Assembly (NCBI GenBank): GCA_044374295.1
Contig: JBILOU010000002.1
Location: 1 to 64,000 of the forward strand
DNA length: 64,000 bases
Direction of reading: 5' to 3'
Origin: CAIZGX01 sp044374295
GTDB taxonomy: Bacteria > Bacteroidota > Bacteroidia > Flavobacteriales_D > Sanyastnellaceae
The notes below the pieces were generated by a model. It did not search any database. It was not told the DNA's origin and saw nothing but the letters and a program-made list of their open reading frames with translations. The first letter of the stretch is position 1. Each line of letters starts with the position of its first letter. Position numbers and translations under genes: made by a program. Below, piece by piece: positions 60,679 to 64,000 of this stretch.

Positions 60679-62319
60679 ATGATAAAACACCTAATGCTCT
60701 TGAGCTTGATTGTCGCGCCTTTCTTAGGACAGACTCAACTTCAATTGAATGAAATACTCGCTTCGAATGACACCAATCAAATGGATGAATTTTTCGAGTT
60801 CGACGATTGGATTGAAATATACAATCCTGGTGGAATCATAAATTTAGCGGGATACTATTTGTCCGATAACCCACTTAATCTCATCAAGTATCAAATTCCT
60901 GCAACAGATCCCGGCGCTACAACTATGCTTCCTGGAAGTTTCAAAGTTTTTTTTGCAGACAATGACAATCTGACTCAAGGAGCACTTCACACAAACTTTA
61001 CATTAAGCAGAAACGGAGAAAAAGTATTCTTAACCGCCCCAGATGGTGTAACTATAATCGACCAAATCGACTATCCTGAAATGGCTACCGACATTAGTTA
61101 TGGTCGTGCCTGCGAGGCTTGTACAAGCTGGCAATATTTCAATAATGTTACCTATTCCGCTCCTAACGTAGAACAAACTCCAATTGCACAATTACTATTT
61201 ATTAATGAAGTTCAGCCGGAAAACACTGGCATTTATCACGACCCTGAATTCGAATACGACCCATGGCTTGAAATATACAACCCCAACACTTTTCAAATCA
61301 ATTTGGGTGGTTATTTCCTGAGCGTTGACGGAACTCCAACACAGTGGCTTATCCCAACGAACGAACCGTTTAACACCGTAATTGCTCCAAATAGTTTTAA
61401 AGTATTCTGGTGCGACAACGATCTGGCTTTTGGCGCAAACCACTCTCCTATTGTTTTGAACCCCGCAGGAGGCACAGCTACGCTCACTGGGCCTGACGGC
61501 ACAACTCTTGTGAGTTCATTAACCTGGGGAGCTCTTTCACCAGGAACAAGTGCTGGTTGTTCAACAGACGGCGCACCAACTATCACCACCTTTAATCCGG
61601 CTACTCCGATAAACACCAATAGCCTAATTTTTATTACTCCAGAGCCTGTTGTTATAAATGAGGTTATGGCTGATAATGTTTTAACATTCACAGATAACTA
61701 TGGTGAATTTGATGACTGGGTTGAAATCTACAACCCGCTAACCTACGACGTGAGTTTGGCTGGTTATTACTTAAGTGATGACAGTAATAATCCTAGGAGA
61801 TGGCAAATTCCAACAACATTCGTAGACAGTGTCACCGTGCCCGCTCTCGGTTGGCTCACCTTTTTTATTGACGACAGTGGAACACAGGGAGTAAGACACG
61901 CAAGCTTTAACTTAAATAACAACAACGAGTTTATTGGATTATACAGTCCAGATGGTTTAACCCGTGTAGATGAAATCGCGTGGATGCATATGGACCGCGA
62001 TACAAGTTTTGGTCGTTATACAGATGGAAGTCCTGAATGGGTAAACTTTATTGTTACTACCCCTGATTTTTCGAATAATCAGGGTGTCATTAGTGTTCAA
62101 GAAACGAATTCTACGAAGAAATTCTTTTCGGTTTATCCGAATCCAACAAGAGGAATTGTGCAATGCTCGAAAAAGAGCAACATTCGCGTATATACCATTC
62201 AAGGAAATTTGGTTGAAAACCTATACGGGGTTTGGCAAATTAATTTCAGCAACTATGGTGCTGGAATCTATATTGTGACCGATGAAGAAGGGAATAAACT
62301 AAGAGTGATTAAAGAATAG
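60679..62319 (+). CDS. Secreted lamin-tail-domain protein with T9SS type A sorting domain
   Basis: 546 residues. Signal peptide MIKHLMLLSLIVAPFLGQ. Three lamin tail (LTD) domains in tandem, each opening with NEILASN/NEVQPEN/NEVMADN and followed by DDWIEIYNPG, DPWLEIYNPN and DDWVEIYNPL, plus the LAGYYLSD block. LTD repeats in bacterial secreted proteins are thought to bind or display structures such as glycans or calcium; role here is unknown. The last ~75 residues are a type A sorting domain starting FSVYPNPTRGIVQ and ending KLRVIKE. A strong terminator lies 42 bases past the stop, inside the convergent queE coding sequence. Confidence 0.9.
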   Translation: MIKHLMLLSLIVAPFLGQTQLQLNEILASNDTNQMDEFFEFDDWIEIYNPGGIINLAGYYLSDNPLNLIKYQIPATDPGATTMLPGSFKVFFADNDNLTQGALHTNFTLSRNGEKVFLTAPDGVTIIDQIDYPEMATDISYGRACEACTSWQYFNNVTYSAPNVEQTPIAQLLFINEVQPENTGIYHDPEFEYDPWLEIYNPNTFQINLGGYFLSVDGTPTQWLIPTNEPFNTVIAPNSFKVFWCDNDLAFGANHSPIVLNPAGGTATLTGPDGTTLVSSLTWGALSPGTSAGCSTDGAPTITTFNPATPINTNSLIFITPEPVVINEVMADNVLTFTDNYGEFDDWVEIYNPLTYDVSLAGYYLSDDSNNPRRWQIPTTFVDSVTVPALGWLTFFIDDSGTQGVRHASFNLNNNNEFIGLYSPDGLTRVDEIAWMHMDRDTSFGRYTDGSPEWVNFIVTTPDFSNNQGVISVQETNSTKKFFSVYPNPTRGIVQCSKKSNIRVYTIQGNLVENLYGVWQINFSNYGAGIYIVTDEEGNKLRVIKE

Positions 62320-62328
62320 ATTAATTAA

Positions 62329-62937
62329 TCATTCAACTCCCATGTATTTATGAATTTGAAGACCCACACGCCAGTGTGGGTTTTTTAATACCCAATCGAA
62401 AATAAGCGGAAGGTTTTCTTCTCTTTTATCCCATTCTGGTTGCATGAACCATTGCGCATTTTCATTCATACGTGCAGCCATTTCATGCGACCAAGTCAAA
62501 TCTGTTTTATGAAAAATGACAACCTTCAATTCATTCGACAATTCGAAATACTCCTCAAGCGGAACCTTAAACTTTTTTGGTGAAAAGGTTATCCAATCGA
62601 AAACCCCTGTCAGTTTCTGAGTGCCACTTGTTTCCAAATGAATTCTCAAACCCACGTTGCGCAAGGCTTCCGTAAGGGGAGCAAGATCATGTAAAGTGGG
62701 TTCACCACCGGTTACAATAACTACTTTCACCCCGCTTCCAACGGCTGCTTCCACCAAGGTGTTTAATGAAACAAGTGGATGCTTCTCTTTGTCCCAACTC
62801 TCCTTCACATCACACCAAACACAACCAACGTCACATCCGGCCAATCGAATAAAAAAGCTTGGAACACCGGTATAAACGCCTTCACCTTGAACACTCGTGA
62901 AGGTCTCCATAACAGGATATTTCACTTCAGAACTCAC
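62329..62937 (-). CDS. queE: 7-carboxy-7-deazaguanine synthase QueE
   Basis: 202 residues. SVQGEGVYTGVPSFFIRLAGC leads into the radical SAM site CDVGCVWC (Cys35, 39, 42, CxxxCxxC), then VVIVTGGEPTL and LETSGTQ, all of the QueE family. It makes 7-carboxy-7-deazaguanine from 6-carboxytetrahydropterin, on the way to queuosine in tRNA. A GTG at 62937 overlaps the rimO stop (GTGA) and would give the coupled start; the ATG at 62910 is an alternative. Its 3' coding end contains the hairpin terminator of the opposite gene. Confidence 0.93.
   Translation of the reverse strand: MSSEVKYPVMETFTSVQGEGVYTGVPSFFIRLAGCDVGCVWCDVKESWDKEKHPLVSLNTLVEAAVGSGVKVVIVTGGEPTLHDLAPLTEALRNVGLRIHLETSGTQKLTGVFDWITFSPKKFKVPLEEYFELSNELKVVIFHKTDLTWSHEMAARMNENAQWFMQPEWDKREENLPLIFDWVLKNPHWRVGLQIHKYMGVE
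62362..62386 (+). terminator. Intrinsic terminator of the lamin-tail gene, inside queE coding sequence
   Basis: ACCCACAC (62362-62369) pairs perfectly with GTGTGGGT (62374-62381) around loop GCCA, followed by a run of six T. It points along the plus strand, 42 bases after the lamin-tail stop, and lies within the last codons of queE on the minus strand. Confidence 0.85.
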
Positions 62938-64000
62938 GCCTTAATTTTTCCAATTAAATCGTAGTGCTCTCCACGAATAATTTCAATATCTGCAAAATCA
63001 CCTACGCGTAAATATCCTTCAGACTTTGGAACAACTACCTCGTTGTCTACTTCAGGAGAATCGAACTCTGTGCGACCAATGTAATAGTCACCTTCTATTT
63101 TATCTATCAAGACCTTGAAGGTCTTACCTACTTTCGCTTCGTTCAATTCTAATGAAATGTGTGATTGAACTTCCATTATTTCATCTGCACGCTTCTTCTT
63201 CGTCTTCGCTGAAACATCATCGTTCAAAACGAATGCAGAAGTATTCTCTTCATGACTGTAAGTAAATACACCCAAACGCTCGAAACGCGATTGTTCAATC
63301 CACTTCAAAAGTTCTTTGTGATCAGCTGCAGTTTCACCAGGGAATCCTGTAATCAACGTTGTACGAATTGCAATGTCCGTAACCTTCATTCGAATGTCCT
63401 GTATAAGCGCATCGGTCTTCTCGCGTGTAATACCGCGCTTCATGGCTTGCAACATTTTTGTTGTTCCATGTTGAAGCGGCATATCTAAATACTTACAAAT
63501 ATTATCACGCTCATTCATCACATCAAGCACATCCATCGGAAACCCGCTTGGAAAGGCATATTGCAAACGAATCCAATCGATGCCTTCCACATCGGAAAGA
63601 CGTTTCAACAATTCTGAAAGAGTTCTTTTCTTTTCAATATCTAATCCGTAGAAGGTTAAATCTTGAGCAATAAGCACCAATTCCTTGGTACCATTGGCCG
63701 CCAAAGATTTCGCGTTTTTCACCAACTGATCCATTGGAGTACTCACGTGCTTTCCGCGCATAAGCGGAATGGCGCAAAACGAACACGGACGGTCACATCC
63801 TTCCGAAATTTTAAAATAGGCGAAATGACTCGGCGTAGTTAGCAAACGCTCTCCCACCAATTCAGTTTTATAATCCGCCTTCAATGTTTTCAGTAAGCGA
63901 GGAAGATCACGTGTTCCGAAGAACGCATCTACTTCCGGAATATCCTTTTCCAATTCGGGCTTGTAACGTTCGCTCAAACATCCCGTCACATAGAGCTTCG
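62934..64000 (-). CDS. rimO: Ribosomal protein S12 methylthiotransferase RimO (5' end outside window)
   Basis: The 3' portion, about 355 residues, runs off the window edge. The UPF0004 N-terminal domain ends with VTGCLSERY; the radical SAM site CDRPCSFCAIP (CxxxCxxC) follows at once, then LTFYGLDIEKKR, LRLQYAFPSGFPMDVLD and a C-terminal TRAM domain (FKVLIDKIEGDYYIGRTEFDSPEVDNEV). This set is RimO, which adds a methylthio group to Asp88 of ribosomal protein S12, rather than MiaB. Its stop overlaps the queE start. Confidence 0.94.
   Translation of the reverse strand, partial: KLYVTGCLSERYKPELEKDIPEVDAFFGTRDLPRLLKTLKADYKTELVGERLLTTPSHFAYFKISEGCDRPCSFCAIPLMRGKHVSTPMDQLVKNAKSLAANGTKELVLIAQDLTFYGLDIEKKRTLSELLKRLSDVEGIDWIRLQYAFPSGFPMDVLDVMNERDNICKYLDMPLQHGTTKMLQAMKRGITREKTDALIQDIRMKVTDIAIRTTLITGFPGETAADHKELLKWIEQSRFERLGVFTYSHEENTSAFVLNDDVSAKTKKKRADEIMEVQSHISLELNEAKVGKTFKVLIDKIEGDYYIGRTEFDSPEVDNEVVVPKSEGYLRVGDFADIEIIRGEHYDLIGKIKA

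Noticed and set aside
1..64000. Prophage, IS element or integrative element
   Set aside because: No transposase, integrase, phage structural gene, terminal inverted repeat or att-like duplication at the lone tRNA was seen.

Overview
The window looks like chromosome of a marine-type Bacteroidota, most likely Flavobacteriales (Cryomorphaceae/Schleiferiaceae-like). The grounds are: several large secreted proteins ending in type IX secretion (T9SS) sorting domains (both type A 'YPNPT' tails and a type B gliding-motility tail), a GWxTD protein, a DUF3467 protein, Bacteroidota-type promoters (TAnnTTTG) with no Shine-Dalgarno signals, a class I-like HMG-CoA reductase (mevalonate pathway, common in flavobacteria), and a Lys/Ala-rich histone H1-like protein. 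No phage, IS element, CRISPR array or rRNA is seen. One tRNA (Glu, TTC) is present. Coding density is very high, and no gap without a gene exceeds 300 bases.

Layout. 1-6.1 kb: H1-like DNA-binding protein, nuclease-like lipoprotein, peptide-binding lipoprotein, ACMSD-like decarboxylase, M23 peptidase. 6.1-8.5 kb: coiled-coil protein, ZapA, RNase Y. 8.5-15.5 kb: PLP enzyme, BatA-type membrane protein, a dihydroorotase-like protein lacking its metal ligands, then the minus-strand run GAPDH - membrane protein - YjjG phosphatase - DUF3467. 15.6-20.7 kb: giant T9SS cargo protein, lipoyl synthase, secreted unknown. 20.7-30.9 kb: OsmC, tiny lipoprotein, POTRA/barrel protein, RmuC, GWxTD protein, RlmB, OmpP1/FadL-like porin with a Gly/Tyr/Asn-rich lipoprotein, ProS. 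31-32.9 kb: Spy-like protein, then a JmjC/cupin hydroxylase in an operon with a short Asp/Tyr-rich repeat peptide (the best candidate here for an undescribed system).

33-43.9 kb: a long minus-strand run that reads like a lipid/isoprenoid pathway: PEP-synthase/rifampin-phosphotransferase-like enzyme, UbiA-like membrane protein, methyltransferase, desaturase, HMG-CoA reductase, CdsA-like cytidylyltransferase, phytol/dolichol-kinase-like protein, then a GH29 fucosidase. A second desaturase and a lipoprotein diverge from it. 44-51 kb: tRNA-Glu, barrel protein, RlpA-like protein, collagen-like lipoprotein, TonB receptor, lipid kinase, T9SS type B protein. 51-64 kb: a second giant T9SS protein, peroxiredoxin, DUF423, a 1.4-thousand-residue TPR/PD40/SPOR protein with two NASSN pentapeptide arrays and no ordinary start codon, a lamin-tail T9SS protein, QueE, and the 3' part of RimO (cut by the window edge).

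Functional themes are envelope biogenesis and surface proteins, membrane-lipid synthesis, and housekeeping RNA/protein modification. Many genes appear to be leaderless or nearly so: the -7 element TAnnTTTG ends 4-5 bases before the start codon.
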